NCBI RefSeq assembly: GCF_907165205.1
Contig: NC_058193.1
Coordinates: forward strand, 39,344,521-39,408,520
Origin: Coccinella septempunctata
Taxonomy: Eukaryota > Arthropoda > Insecta > Coleoptera > Coccinellidae
Reading direction: 5' to 3'
DNA length: 64,000 nt
Below the pieces are notes generated by a model that saw only the letters and a program-made list of their open reading frames with translations, did no database searches and was not told where the DNA came from. Shown here piece after piece: positions 45,991 through 59,024 of the stretch. Each line of letters starts with the position of its first letter. Positions within the stretch are counted from its first letter, which is position 1. The translations under genes and the position numbers were made by a program.

Positions 45991-47438
45991 ATTTAAGGAA
46001 ACAAGCAGCTTCGATTGTGTCCAGCTTCTGAAAGGGTCACCATTCCTGACTCACATCAGTACGTTCCAAATTTCAATTTCTCTCTCTCTCTCTCTCTCTC
46101 TGCCCAACTGAAAGTCTATTATTTCAATTGAATCCATGCCTATTCCATCCGAACCGTCGTCCATAATTCAATCCTGGGAAATGGATATTTCGGATTCATG
46201 AACCGACCGGCCGATATTCGATTTTGCCGCCCTTGGTCTGTAAGTCCGCGGACTAAAGGCTATTTATTACCGGCGAACTCAGAATGCCGCAATAAATTCT
46301 ATCGGCAATCTCAGAAATTGTTTCGAACGATGTTGGTTCACGACGTTGCTAAAGGAAGCGGGATTTAAAACTCTGCCCGCCCTGGAATGGCTTGAGATTA
46401 TTCTTGATTTTCCCCGAGAAAACGCCAGTGGGATTCGTGGCTCATTTCCGAAAGATGCCTTTTTTTCCGTTTCAATCTTCACCGGGTTGTTCGTGTTGAA
46501 TTGGATGAAATATTTTCGAGGAGATATGTGAATTAATGAGCCTAATCTTCTCACTAAACGTTTGGGAATTTGTCGTTTGGTATAGGCTGTGATATTCTAA
46601 AAGAGTTGTTAGTTTAGTCCTTTCATCTTCTTTGGTTTTTCTGTGTCTGAACAAAGTGTTTGGCTAACGCCATATTGGAAATGTGGGAAGATGTATACGA
46701 AAATAAACTCTTTCTTGTGAGTTCTTTTGAAATTGCAGAAAACAACCGAAAAGATCCTTGGTAGAAGAAATGAAAGAGCATGAAGAGTTCTAGCCTATTT
46801 ATCAATTCAATATTCGATGATTCCCTAGCTAAAACGGCCTTAGGGATCCTCGAAAAATATAACCATCTCTCCACCAACGGACGCACCCCAAAAAGAACGT
46901 TTTTTCCTCGCCATAAAAATTATTATCTCAATTTCGCGGGCCTCTTGCCTAATTGCAATCATTTTCCGTTTCGCGGCCCACTCCTACACCGGAAAACGCC
47001 CCGCCTAAATCACCCGAAGTAAGGAAATTTTCAATCCGATCGCCTTCCTAATAGGTCTCATTTCTCGGACGCCGAAGAACACTCATTAAATTCGGATTAA
47101 ATTTTCCGCGCCCCGGCTCGGCCTAAGTTGACTTTTCCGTTCGCCCTCGGATTTTCCAATTTTCCCCTTTTTCCGGGCCAAGAATCGAACAGAAAGATGT
47201 CTGTTTGGAAGTCTTGTATCGGATAGGCTCGTGAAAATGGTAAACTTATACACATTCCAACTTTCTTCAGCCTTGAGCAAGAATCGCATCAGTTGCAATG
47301 AATTTTTTGATTCCATTGGAGAAGTCTGAATGAAACGAAAGGAAAAATGAATTGGAATGGCTTTAGGAAAATTGTGTAGGCTCCATATGCATTAAGCATC
47401 ATTGGACATTAACAATTTCATTTTTGCTTTTATTCTAG
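45991..47438. other. intron sequence, no gene recognised; (TC)n at 46,079-46,101
   Basis: Contains a 23-base TC microsatellite and a GC-richer block at about 46,140-47,160 with frames under 92 codons and no domain. The last bases (TTTTTGCTTTTATTCTAG, to 47,438) resemble a 3' splice site on the + strand. Confidence 0.45.
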
Positions 47439-47629
47439 CTTAACTTCAAGTTCAAGTCTAGTTGCACCTTGATGTTCAATAGATTAAACAGCACTTCAGC
47501 CACATACGGTCGTAAAATAGGTGGTGTAGATAAGAATTCATTAATTAGTGAAGGAAAGACACCCATAGATATCACGAAGACACGTTTAGTGAGCTGTGAT
47601 GAAGGTTTGTCTATCGAGGATCAAAAAAT
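47439..47629. repeat. ~190 bp duplicated segment, left copy, flanking LINE copy e
   Basis: Direct repeat of 48,620-48,811 at roughly 90% identity by eye, ending exactly where the LINE tail begins. It is open on both strands. On the - strand it reads SSIDKPSSQLTKRVFVISMG, then LINEFLSTPPILRPYVAEVL, ends DLNLKLS, and meets TAG followed at once by AATAAA (about 47,438-47,430). On the + strand it is preceded by an acceptor-like TTCTAG. It could be part of an exon; the protein is not recognised. Confidence 0.7.
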
Positions 47630-48619
47630 TCATTCATCATTCATTACTGTATCCCGTTGCCGGGAATGAATCTACAAGAAGACCAAAAAAAGAAAAAAAA
47701 AGAAAAGAAAAAGAAAAAAAGTGCGAACAGACTTATGATTTTACAGGGCTTATTGCGACTGTGTACTCTCCTGTGAGTGTAGAGACCCAGCCGTGACCTA
47801 TAGATCCTACCACACTCCGGGCATGGATAGTCACCAACCAGATCTGGCCGCCGCTGTATCCTTCTCGAGTCTCCATTATAACTGTGTACCAAAGACCTCC
47901 ACTGTGATCTGTCTAACGCTAGTTGTTCCCAGTTATGATTGGCATTAACTGATTTTAGGGATTGATGAAGTACATCCTTAATCCGCTTATACTGGCTTCC
48001 TGATTTCCGAGCTCCCTCACTGAATTCGCCATATAGAGCTATTTTGGGGAGTCTTGTGTCTTTTACCTCAGAAGGTAGCCGCTCCATCTGAGTCCGGCCA
48101 TCGTTACTTGAGTTTCAATTGTTGTACAACTCGCGCGTTGCAAGACTTCTGCATTCGAAACTTTGTGGAATCATCTGATGTGCATTATTTGTCTTAGATG
48201 ACGTTATTGCGTTTGTTTAAGCTGTTTAGTATGTCGCCTTTAGGGCGTCCAGCTTTCGCTTCCGTAAAGAAGCGTTGGGAGGATCACTGCTTTGTGAACA
48301 GCTGTCTTGGTCTTCAGATTGAGGTCGTGATTTTGAAACACTCTGTCCTTTACCTTCCAGAATGCCCGTGATGCCGAAGTGATACGGTTTTGTATTTCCG
48401 TGTCTAGGTTAGCCCTAGTATTTATGAAGCTTCCCAAGTATTTTAACTGCTCGACCTGTTCTAAAGTTTCATCCTCCAGGCTGCTATCTGTTTGAAGGTT
48501 TTCTGGCGGACTTACCAGGATTTTGGTTTTGTCGATATTGAGTCTAAGGCCTAGAGCTTCTTATATATGTTTGTAGGTGTCCAACAGTATCTGTAGATTC
48601 TCTGAGCTGCTAGCGATAA
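47630..48619 (-). mobile_element. LINE family, copy e, with ~190 bp flanking duplication
   Basis: The 3' tail of ATGA-type repeats is at 47,630-47,650. The 3' UTR follows, with an A-rich run at 47,684-47,720, then the C-terminal coding region. The 5' truncation is at about 48,619, right after TAGCGATA. Both ends abut the two copies of the flanking duplication. Confidence 0.9.
47740..48617 (-). pseudogene. LINE ORF C-terminal region (copy e)
   Basis: The frame 48,087-47,644 has IALYGEFSEGARKSG, NANHNWEQLALDRSQWRSL and DYPCPECGRIYRSRLGLYTH, where one Cys of the finger is Tyr. A frame at 48,437-48,240 supplies the upstream RNRI..ASRAFWKVKDRVFQ and LLYGSESWTP. At the 5' side, about 48,560-48,500 encodes a LRLNIDKTK-like block as in copy b. 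At least two frameshifts separate these parts. Confidence 0.85.
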
Positions 48620-48811
48620 CTGAACTTCAAGTTCAAATCTAGTCGCGGCTTAAAGTTCAATAGATCAAACAGCACTTCAGCCACATACGGTGGTAAAATA
48701 GGTGGTGCAGCCAAGAATTCATTAATTAGTGAAGGAAAGACACCCATAGATATCAAGAAGACACGTTTAGTGAGCTGTGATGAAGGTTTGTCTATCGAGG
48801 ACTCAAAAAAT
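48620..48811. repeat. ~190 bp duplicated segment, right copy
   Basis: Partner of 47,439-47,629. The - strand frame continues upstream to 48,849 and reads FFESSIDKPSSQLTKRVFLI, then INEFLAAPPILPPYVAEVLF. Amino-acid differences from the left copy in this frame are mostly conservative (Val/Leu, Asn/Asp, Ile/Phe). On the + strand the open frame runs on to 48,917, but its differences from the left copy are less conservative. Strand of any coding is unresolved, leaning to -. Confidence 0.7.
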
Positions 48812-51800
48812 ATAACTCCCACGACCGACGCCTCAGAGAACGACTGCAATTATGACCCATTTCCAGTGGGGCCTCGGCAGAGATCATCCTCTCGTCTCCG
48901 CAGGGCTTTCCGGCCGTAAAAAACCGAATGAAAGACACTTTCATTACCCACTTCTCTCGATATTAACGCCCCGTGTATTCTGTGCCTCCTCCTGTCGAAA
49001 CTGTGTCAGTGGATCGAAGTCCCAGTGTCGGCTAGACGGATCCGGCTTACTTTCGCCTCGGGTACAATGCGATCTCTCCTCTCCCTGTTTTCTGGCACGG
49101 GGCCAGGAATATCCCCGTCCGATATCGAACAGGCCGCGGTGCTGTTTGCGCTGTTTTTGCCCCCTCGTCCAGAGGCGTAGTCGCTGACGTCGAGGATGAG
49201 GTTTTTCTGTTGGCTAGGTGAAGATTGATGGGGATTCTTGGACGGAGGGGGTCCAACAGCCAATCTGCGTTTTTCAACACAAGATTTTTTTGTACTCTCG
49301 ATACAGTTTTGATGACACTCAAGGTTGCATGGTATTCTGATGAAAATTGATGATTTGAGGACCTAACAACTCATAGTTTTATATATTTGTCAAATTGGTG
49401 CCTTCTTCAGCAGATTTCCATCAGGATTTCAACAAGAATATCAATTAACTCACATGTAGTCTTAAGAAAAACAGGATGGTATTGAATTATTTTGATTACC
49501 ATAGGCCTAATCAGCTGGAGGATGGATCAGGTTTAAAATGAAATGATAAAATCTACACATGTGTGAGGTATTAACGAAGTTTATTTTACTTTGAAAGAAA
49601 TTCATGTGTGGACTATCATATCACCTTAAGAGCTTTTTGGGGTCTTTCCTAGTGGAACAGATACCAGATATTCAACTTCTATTACAGCTATGGCCAGAAT
49701 GATTTTGTCTTTGAGGAAATCACTCATTATGGCTTTAAAAAGTGTACAAAATAGGCATAAGTTCTTTTTAATGACCAGTAGGTAACCTCAAGACTGTTAC
49801 AATGAATTATAACTAGGTATGGATAATGCAAAGAGGCTTATAAATTCTCTAGATGAGGAAAATCTTTGGAGCAATCTATTACGAATTCGAAGCCAGGTTT
49901 CACGAAGCCTCATCAAGGAATCAAGCAATGGATTTATTCATCTACATTCATGTAAAAGAACAGGATCTACAACATATTATGGCATCAAATTAGGATTGAT
50001 GTGTTTGATGACATCATATCTTTCAGCCCACCCCTTACCGCCAACACTGTCGTCGCTACTACAAGGTTGAAATTCACCACCCTTGCAGTTATGCCCGAGC
50101 AATCGATCTTGGCGCATTTTCAGAACGGTGTAGGATAAAATATGCCGGCGTCAGGTTATCGTGGTCAGAGAGCTTCGCCGGAAAACAAACTTCTCAGAGA
50201 ACGCGTGTAAGTTGTCCAGATAAGGCGCGACAGTAGCTTCTGTTTTCGAGGGAATGAACGAAACTTCGTCAGGTATTTTCTTGCCGGCGTTCAGTTTTAT
50301 CAGCGGATTGATGGGAAGAGTTTTCTCGTGAAACTCGTTAAAGGAAGTGTAACTGCCGGTGGGGGTTCAGATGGGCCTTCTTCGAGGGTTTGATCTGACG
50401 GGTTTTGAGGACTAATGGTTGAATTTTTCACTCGAAACCGAAAAACCAAATGTGTTGCTTAAAGACTGGAATAGTCAGAGCTTGGCTGCGAAAATGTTTT
50501 TCATTTGACGAGACATTTTTCACATTTCTAGCCACACCCTGTGTATAACATTCTACCACCACGCCCAGCCCCTAAAGGCAATCCAAGCGGTCATCCATTT
50601 AATGTTCGATCCGTATACATAATGCAACGAGTCCACTCCATTGTTTTGGACGTTGCTGCCGTCTTCCATTCATTGACTTTCAAATCATCCCTTCAAGAGA
50701 ATGAGGAGCACTGGTGTGAAACGCCATGATGTTTTCAGTCGTATTGGCAGGTTCCCAACGAACCGTCAAAGATCGATGTTTCTGCAGGAATATGCAGACT
50801 ATTCACATAGCCAGATGCCGAAGGCACTCAGGTTTTGTAAGACCCTTTTTTGCATATTTTTTGGATTCAGATCTTTGATCACTCACTACAAGACCTAGGA
50901 CGGTTACGTTGATTTGTTAAAATAAATTTGGAAAAATAAAATGTGACACTGAGTTTCCAGAAAAGGAAACCTTCCATTTGTGTTTCTAAAAAGACTCGTT
51001 CAGGATTGAACTTTTTCTGTAGATTTTAACGCAACATCATCAAATTTTCAATAGAGTTAAGTGTCATGTCTGTTCAAGGATCAGGATATGTATATGCTGG
51101 TATACGTTGGTTGGAATAGTTATGTGAAGAAATAACTGATCTTTTTTTTTAACTTGTGATCTCTCAGGAGCAGAATAACATCTTTGTGATTGAGGGTCCT
51201 TAGAGCGCTTTTGTGAGCCAGAGGGACTACAATATCAAAGTATACATGCAGTGAACAGGTTGAAAATCCCAAATCATAAACAAGCTATAATCTTTGGAAA
51301 TGTGCTACTCAGCATTCACTTAATTCTGAAAGTTGAAACTATTTTGCCGCTTCCAACATCATTGAATTCGTTCAGTTTGAGCGTAGCAGCAATAAAAGGA
51401 AATTATCCTTGTAACTGCCAAGCAACTAACGTTTTCCCCTGCCATTATCACTATTACTCGGTCGGTCAATGAGTACGTTGTTGATTCTCCACCACACCAC
51501 TAACTTCCTTTCTAATGGGGTCATTCCAGATGAGTGCGACAGGTGCACAAAGCTAACATTTCACTCAGGTCCAGAGCGATCAGCTGGGGTTTGGAGTTTT
51601 CGCTATGGTGCTGCTGATTCGACGCGTTTTTATTCCGATATTCGAAAGTAGGTTGGATGTGTGGTAATTAATCTTCTCGGCCTTTCACGAGAGGCGTTCA
51701 GGGTGTCCCAAATTGTGTGTTTTTTGGGCACAATGAGTCATCAATATGGTGCACAATTATTCACTTTATATCCTCAGTAAAATTATTCGTGGTGTGCTTT

Positions 51801-54383
51801 GAAAGCATAACTTGTAAGTTCCATTCGAGACTATCGAAGTTAGATCTTCAGAATAATAGTCTGGAATAGTAGGAAGACTTAAGGCATATTCCAATAGTCG
51901 AAAAACTCAAGGGCACCGCATAGAACTGACGTGAAAGGGAACGTTCCACCAATCCGGTCAAAACGAAATCAACTTTTATTATCGGATTAGGGAAAGAGAC
52001 TGAAATTCGTAACAGGCGATAAAAAATTTATGTCCGCGATACGCCCTTCCGTACGCTTGTCATTCCGGATTCAGGACCGGTCACAAAGTTATACGACATC
52101 CTAAATATTTATAAACTTCCCTTTTTCATCTGTGGGAGAGACGGGCGAGCCGAAAAGTTACGTTTTTTCAACAGTTCTCGCTGTTTGTTTCGGGAAGCCA
52201 AGTTTTGATTCTGTTTCGGTGTTTCGATTCGGAGTTTTTCGTGTCTCTCTGTGGGAGAATTTGTGGCTGCATGGAAATAGTTCAAGGCTCTTCGAAAGTC
52301 TAATAGGTCAGATTTTGCCTGACCAAAACATCATTGAGCTAGACCCATTTGCTGCTTGATAAATCTATTTATGAATTAGTCCAAGTTTCGAAACTCAAAA
52401 ATTACAATATGATGAATAAAATCGGCTTCATGCCATGAACGTAGGAAGCCATGAACTCATCTGCTGCAAAAATGCGAATCTCCAAAGATGAACCTTTCTT
52501 CCTACATTCGAGAGCATACCAAGGTCCTCAAATAGGGCAAAGGCGGATGAAAGAGGTTTCCCTATCACCCAAACGATCGTCAGCGCAGATAAAATAAAAT
52601 CCCCGGAATACTCCGGGCGTACTCAAGAAATTTCCCGGCAATGCATACCGTCAGCGAGAGGTGTGAAAGATGAATAGAGATAAAGATGAACGTCAACATC
52701 TCCAGATAGCATTCAGGAAGTTCTCACACAAGTATAACTGGTAGAAAGTTCCAGAGTTTTATACAGATAAGGAATATTTTCACAAAGGCGGAATTCCTAA
52801 AGAGGAATCTCCAGAATTCTGCATTTTTTGTAAGGCTCCTTCGTGAGGCTGGGTTATATATCAAGAATTCGATTCCTCGTGGCATCTCCTCAAAAAATTA
52901 GATCATTACAAGGATATAACGATGGCTAGTTCTTAATAAGAGAATAAATTTTCAAGGAGAGTATATCAATTGAGAAGGGTCCCTTACGGTTTCACTCAAT
53001 TACCAAGTCAACTCAAAAACCACACAGGAACAAACACCTCCTTCCAATAGAAAGAGGGTAGATGCATTCGCCAATTTGTATCGCAATTCTAGAGATACCA
53101 ATGTCCAAGGTTTAAGTCACTAAGCTACAATCGAAACACCGAATCCATCGTAGCAATTTCTTATGTAATTTATTCCACGTATCCCATAAATCTTCCCGAG
53201 GGCATGCCTCATTGCAACCACTGTTCCTGATTCAATTCCCGCTTTTTCTACGCCAAAGATCGCGGTGAAGATTTACAGTTCCGGCATTCCACCTCATCCA
53301 TTTCACCCCATAAAGTGGGACGGGTGTATATTTCATATATTCCAGATAGGAACGTGGGCATAAATCAGCTGACTCGTACCTATTTCCAAAGAGGGCCCAT
53401 GCAAATGAGGGAGGATATCTTGATATCCCGTAATGGAGGGTGTTTTCCGGTGTAGTCCTCTGATTTATATCGCCCTTGCCTTCGGAAAAAGAGATATGTT
53501 CAATATGTAGTTTCCAATAATAGGTTCTGAGATATTTTTCGCTTTATTATCTATATTTAATACCTGAGTAAAAAACTCCACCAGCATATCTCCATATAAA
53601 CTAAGAGTTCAGAAAGCTTCGTTTCTAAAAATATTAGTTTTCTTACATATCTGTTATCATGTTTTTTTCTCAGTTTGGTAATCAAAATGATCCTCTGTTT
53701 TTAAAGATAATATCCGAAGAAAATACATACATAATTCAACGATACTTCCAAAACTGAAAGAATGTTTCATTGCGGGCTTATTGATCTTCTGCAATTAAAT
53801 ACTCGTTAACCGGGTGGAAGGTAATTATCCCGAGAGCAGATATGATTAATGCTGGTGGAACTTCCTTAATCAACGTACAATGACTGGCCAGTTTTACGTC
53901 CTAGACGCTGTTTGACTACCGAGCCCCATGACTGGTATCTCGAATTGCATTAACGCCATTTCGGTTCTGAGATTGCCCTTATTATACATCCCCAGGAGAT
54001 AACAATTATTAATCTTAACTACATGGGATGAAGGGCCGGCAAGGCTCGGCAACGTAGATTACACCGGTTATATTGTATTGGAGCTAGGCTGGATGTGAGT
54101 CAACCCTTTCGCTAATGAAATACGTACATTTCGATTACTCGGAAAATCCATTCGTATATTTCGTTTTGGAGAAAACAAGTCTAGCGTTATTTAGGCTCGA
54201 ATTCCCACCCTCATTTCAGGCATCCCTCAACCTCTCAACAAGACGCAACCCGTGACCTCAAATTTTCCCCAATTCACACCTGATTAAACCGGTCGTAAAC
54301 ACATCGCATTCTTGGGGACCTGCGATCGTACCCTATCCCATCCAAACCGCAGAGATCAGTCCCCTAACCGTTTCGGGACTTAG
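48812..54383. other. intron sequence, no gene recognised
   Basis: A GC-rich block at 48,850-49,260 has overlapping frames of 85-111 codons on both strands. The 83-codon + frame at 49,819-50,070 starts at a true ATG but shows no domain. The rest is AT-rich with short frames. No repeat shared with the rest of the window was noticed. Confidence 0.4.
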
Positions 54384-54720
54384 GGGGCACGAACAGAGGG
54401 CAACCCCTCATTAGAGAGAGGGAGGGTGTTATCGGAAGAACTGCTGGAATTTAATATCGACACCGGTTGGGAGGCGAATAATATGCACAGTATGAAAACT
54501 GCACACGAAGTGCACAGAGCAAATTTCCTATCTGACGATGAGAATGGCGGTTTTCGTGATGTAGAAGCGAAATGGCTCCATTCTGGCTGGAAGTGGATGA
54601 CGAGTATGGAATTCTCGGCCAGTGTTGATGGAAATGAGATCGTTGACAAAAAACATGATTTGATTTGTTCGTGTGTCCTTTGAAATTCATTATTCGTGAT
54701 TTATTGATTTGAATAAAGTT
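54384..54720 (+). other. candidate terminal exon: open frame then AATAAA
   Basis: A frame open from 54,384 to a TGA at 54,681-54,683 (about 100 codons; first ATG at 54,480) is followed 28 bases later by AATAAA (54,712-54,717), then a G/T-rich stretch. That is the order expected at the 3' end of an mRNA. It reads NFLSDDENGGFRDVEAKWLH, then MTSMEFSASVDGNEIVDKKH, and is hydrophilic. Two AG-ended acceptor-like sites precede it (54,351 and 54,383). Against it: the same bases are open on the - strand in two frames, and the protein is not recognised. It could equally be a non-coding transcript end or chance. Confidence 0.22.
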
Positions 54721-56945
54721 GGTTTTCGTCGTTTTTTGCTTGGGGCACTAATAAATCGTTAACTCAAGAGACTTCCTAACTCTTCTTGTGTTTCTCTTCT
54801 TTGCTCTTCTCTTGCTTCATTTGAAAAGATTAAACTACTTTTTTTACCCATTCTGCAGTAAACTGATTAGTTTTTCCTATGGAATATCATCAATCAATTT
54901 AGTTTCTCGCAGATTCAACGAATAACATCTAGTTTCATGATAAATTTTTAACTCCCTCAAATTTTCATGCTTCTTTCAGTCAATAAACAGAGAGACTGAA
55001 GGAAGTCTTGAAATTAAAGGGACTGTAAAATTGATTATGAACTTCCATAGTTGCTCAATTGGATGGTGGTAACTCTCTCTCCCTTTAAATTCCTAGAGGT
55101 GCTCTGTCTGTACTTCAAAGACTGATGAAACTTTCCATCTTTCCAATGCTCAAAAACTCAATACGATATAAAAGTTTCTTTCATATACAGAAAGATACGT
55201 AGTGCCTATTTCTTCTTTCAGTCGATTTTTCGATCCTGGCAAGGTGTGATGTACCCAACTAGGGTAGGTTCGGCTAATCGTCTATGCGGTGGAGGGATGG
55301 CGAATAATGTTCGGCAGACTCATCAAAGGGTGTTTATTTCCTAAGACATGTTGAACGGAGCACAGACTATAGAATTGACAACTGTATGATGTAATTCAAT
55401 AATGAATGAATACACACACTGAATGAATCTTCCTTAGCCAAATGCTATATATTATTTATACATTGTTTACGTGTTGTGTTTATAATACATCATGAATTGA
55501 TAAATATGAATGACAATGGTTATAAACATACAGATACAGATTACGTGTTATCTCAAGAGCAATTCTATCTATCTGAGGCACGTTCTAATAATGATGTAAG
55601 GTTTCACAGGCCTTGCCGTCTCACGTATGAAAATATACAGGTTGTTCATACTGATACATACTACAAAGGGCTTTTTCTCAGGACCTCTCAAGTCCTTTGG
55701 AAGACCCTTACCATCAATTTCGACTGTTAATGAATTAAGGAAGAAATAAGTAAGCCATATCGGCATACTTATTTTCTCAATCTTTATTTAACTTTTTCTA
55801 AAACGAGTTCATCACTTGGAACAATACATTATGTGTAACTGTATGTTACACCCTCTCTGATTATTTGTTATTATTGTCTGTGAGTATAACCAACCCCTTC
55901 TCCAACCTCCCCTTGTACCTTGAAACTTGATGCAAATGAGGACAGGGCCATCTTAATCTCTAGGATTACCTAGTTAGTGCATGCCGCTCTAAAATATGAT
56001 ATATTCAAACAATATTTCCATTCTAATTGGCGGACGTGTTCTTGTATGATCTTTGATTAATGAGCCAGCTGACACTTTGGTCTTCTGATTAATAAGTGCA
56101 CATTTTAATGACCCTTGTTACATCAAGTTCAAGATTCAAACTTTTTTTGTTGAGAAGTGTTGAATATTGGACCCTCCTTATGCCATGGTGGAATGAACGC
56201 TATCTAAACGACGCGATATATCAATTACAAATCGTACTATTCGGATTTGTGGAGGAATATTTCAAGTGAACAACGACACAGCCCGAATTTAAGCACTCTC
56301 CTGCTGCAGATAACACGTTTGACAATTTTACGGGCACTCACGCGCGGAACTTACCTAATTACGGAACGTATCAATCCGTACGAGTTACATGATTCGATTT
56401 CCATTATTCATAAATCACTTTCGCGCCAAGTTGGCAGCGCGATCTACCGGCGTCGATTCCTCCCGGTCTAGCGGTCACGGCTAATGCAGCCTTAATGTAT
56501 GCGGAGAGTGAATTATAATGTACGACGGGGATTTTTATGATGAATCGAGCCTGCATTGTCCGGTTCTTGTTGACCGAGATTGATCTAATTGCCGTTGGAG
56601 GGGCGACGTAATGGCATTGGAGGGATTTCATTAAATTAACGCTAATTAATCATGAGATGATGGACGCGGGCGCCCCATGCATGTGAGCCTCGGTTGGGTT
56701 AGGACTCGGGTTGTTTGAATAATTCGCTGTATAACTCGGTAAATTGGGGGATTTGCATAATCTTTGTTTTTCACTAGAAGTCGTATACCAGCCGCTGTTT
56801 CTCATGCTGGATCTTGGTTATCCCACACTGATGTGGAGCCATTTTATTTGTATTCCTCGGATTCTCGAAGAGGCACCCAGATTTTATCTTTACTATATCA
56901 TAATTTCGCCATAATTCTGATAGTGTCTAGTGTCATTCGTAAACG
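54721..56945. other. intron sequence, no gene recognised
   Basis: AT-rich, with a GC-richer patch at 56,280-56,720. The 84-codon + frame at 55,476-55,730 is unrecognised. Confidence 0.45.
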
Positions 56946-57690
56946 TACGAGGATATATTGGAACATTCTTAGCCTACTATAGAACCAAACAAAATTTCAA
57001 AGTCAAAATATTTTATTACTCAACATATCCTCCTCTTAATTGGATACATTTATTACAGCGAACCTGCAACGTCTCTAGACCTTTCAAAAATAATGTTTCT
57101 TCTTGCTCTGCAAACCAGAGACCTCCACAGCTTTTATAACCTCCTTGTTGGAAGAAAATTTACGACCTTTAATCCTTTTTTTCAGTTGAGGAAAGAGATG
57201 ATAGTCGGATAGAGCCAAATCTGGTGAATAAGGGGGGTGTTCTAGTAATTCAAACCCTAAACCACGAAATTTTTGCATGGCAACATGAGATTTGTATACA
57301 GGGGTGTTGTCCTGCAAAAACAAAACACCTTTGGATAGCTTTCTGTGTCTTTTCTGTTTAATTTTTTCCCGTAAGTTGGTTAGTAATGTCGAATAGTAAT
57401 TTCCGGTTGTTTTCCTACCCTTACCCAAAAAAACAATCATGATTACTCCATGGCAATCCCAAAAAACTGAAGCAAGAACTTTTTCAGCAGATTTTTGGAC
57501 ACGAAACATCTTAGGTCTTGGAGAACCAGAACCATTCCATCGATTGTTGCTTTGTTTCTGGATCGTAGAAATGTAGCCAAGTCTCATTCATAGTAATAAT
57601 TCGGTTCAAGAAGTCTACATCGATTTCAAATCGAGCACAGATCGAACGCGATGCTTCTTCCCTTGCACGCTTTCGGTCAGCATGTTTAAT
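56946..57690 (-). mobile_element. mariner transposon, copy 5 (5' half missing)
   Basis: The 3' TIR starts at 56,946 (TACGAGGATATATTGGAAC) and is well preserved. Similarity ends near 57,690, in the linker between the DNA-binding and catalytic regions, so the 5' half and TIR are gone. Confidence 0.88.
57016..57690 (-). pseudogene. mariner transposase catalytic domain, broken (copy 5)
   Basis: The frame 57,587-57,084 (167 codons) spans most of the catalytic core. LQDNTPVYKSHVAMQKF has the second Asp and LALSDYHLFPQL the third. Thirty-four residues separate them, the spacing that defines mariner (DD34D). The first catalytic position lies in an overlapping frame (57,780-57,511) and reads ITMNETWLHFYDPET, so Asp has become Asn. 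A frameshift near 57,545 separates it from the rest. The N-terminal DNA-binding region is absent. Confidence 0.92.
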
Positions 57691-58523
57691 TCTTGAATAT
57701 CTAGAAAGTGAAAGAAAAAAACTACTTCTCTCATGACTTCTCACAAGACAAGGTGATATATGAAGCGATAAGTTGGACATAATTGGTCATTTATTCTAGA
57801 TGATCTGACGAGTATATTTCGCACTTCAATCACTGCCACTGATCTCTTCCAAAACAAGGCAAATGAAATGGTTTTGGAAGTGGACTCCCTAAGTATGAAA
57901 TTCATCCCCCCATCTTGCTTATTTCTTCGTGATGTTAAAAAATGGCTGATTGCATACGGGTGAAATCTGACATAGAACAAGACCCACATCGTATCCTTCC
58001 ACCTGACCCATCACTTATCTTCCCAAATCCTCTTCGAATCTTTCCACAATAGGATCAGCGCCGCTAAGTCCGATAATAAACGTCTCTGTGGCCCTCACAA
58101 AGTCGACGGTACGTCGGCGAGACGGCAGATAACGTTCGAAGACTTCCACAATTTGGACGATCATTTATCCGAACAATGTAAGACGTTAATTTTGGTCAGC
58201 GTTGCGTGGAGATTCCTCCCTCACCAGGACGTTATTTTAGATCCCATTGTTTCTGTCGCACTTGACCGTACGCGGACAAAGATGTTCGAAATTGTCGTCC
58301 GGGATTGTTACTTGGGCTGTGACACGGCTCGTTGATCGTCCAAGAAGCAATTATAAAGGCGGTGGTGACGTGGGAGAAGTTGGGGAGATGTGGGTGGGTA
58401 ATGGGGGTGGATATGAGTGCCTGCAAGTCTCGGAATGCAAAGATAAATGATGTAGCAACGTAGTTTGATCTTGGATGTGTGGCCCATTAATCATTTCGAG
58501 ATTTATTGGTCTTAATTTCAAGT
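57691..58523. other. intron sequence, no gene seen
   Basis: GC-richer at 58,020-58,400, with frames of 60-67 codons on both strands and no domain. Confidence 0.45.
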
Positions 58524-59024
58524 TTATTTGGGTGGTATTGTATCGTTGCAAATTGGCGAATGCGCTTTATGTGTTGTACGTTATTATTTCATATATATCG
58601 ATGCCAATGATGATTGCTGATTCAAAATTTAGCCAGTTTATTCATCGAAAGATGAATTTTAGCAAAAATATTATCAAGCCTTAGAAGATTCTGCCAAGGG
58701 GTTCATTTTCCTCTTCAACATCTCCTTAAACTCCTTATTGTAAGTGCATTTTTTTTAGCACAGAAAGGTGGCCCTTTCCTTTCCTTATCTCCTTTCTTAC
58801 CTTGCAGCTTCGATTCTACCCATTATCAATTTTCTAGTATAGTCATGAGGATGTTTAAAATCCGTGTCAAAAATTTGTTTCTTATGCATTACTCAAAAAA
58901 TTTGAAGTATTGCAGTTTGTGTTTCCTCCTGGAAATTGCTCTCTTTTTCTTCTTTTACTTGAAGATCTCAATGGCAACCATCCTTAGGTGATGCTGGGAG
59001 AGAAACGGAATTATAGGAACGAGT
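58524..59024 (+). repeat. ~0.5 kb tandem duplication, unit 1
   Basis: From GGTGGTATTGTATCGTTGC to GAGAAACGGAATTATAGGAAC it is repeated in the same order and orientation in the adjacent unit 2, with substitutions and small indels. Non-coding. Confidence 0.88.
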
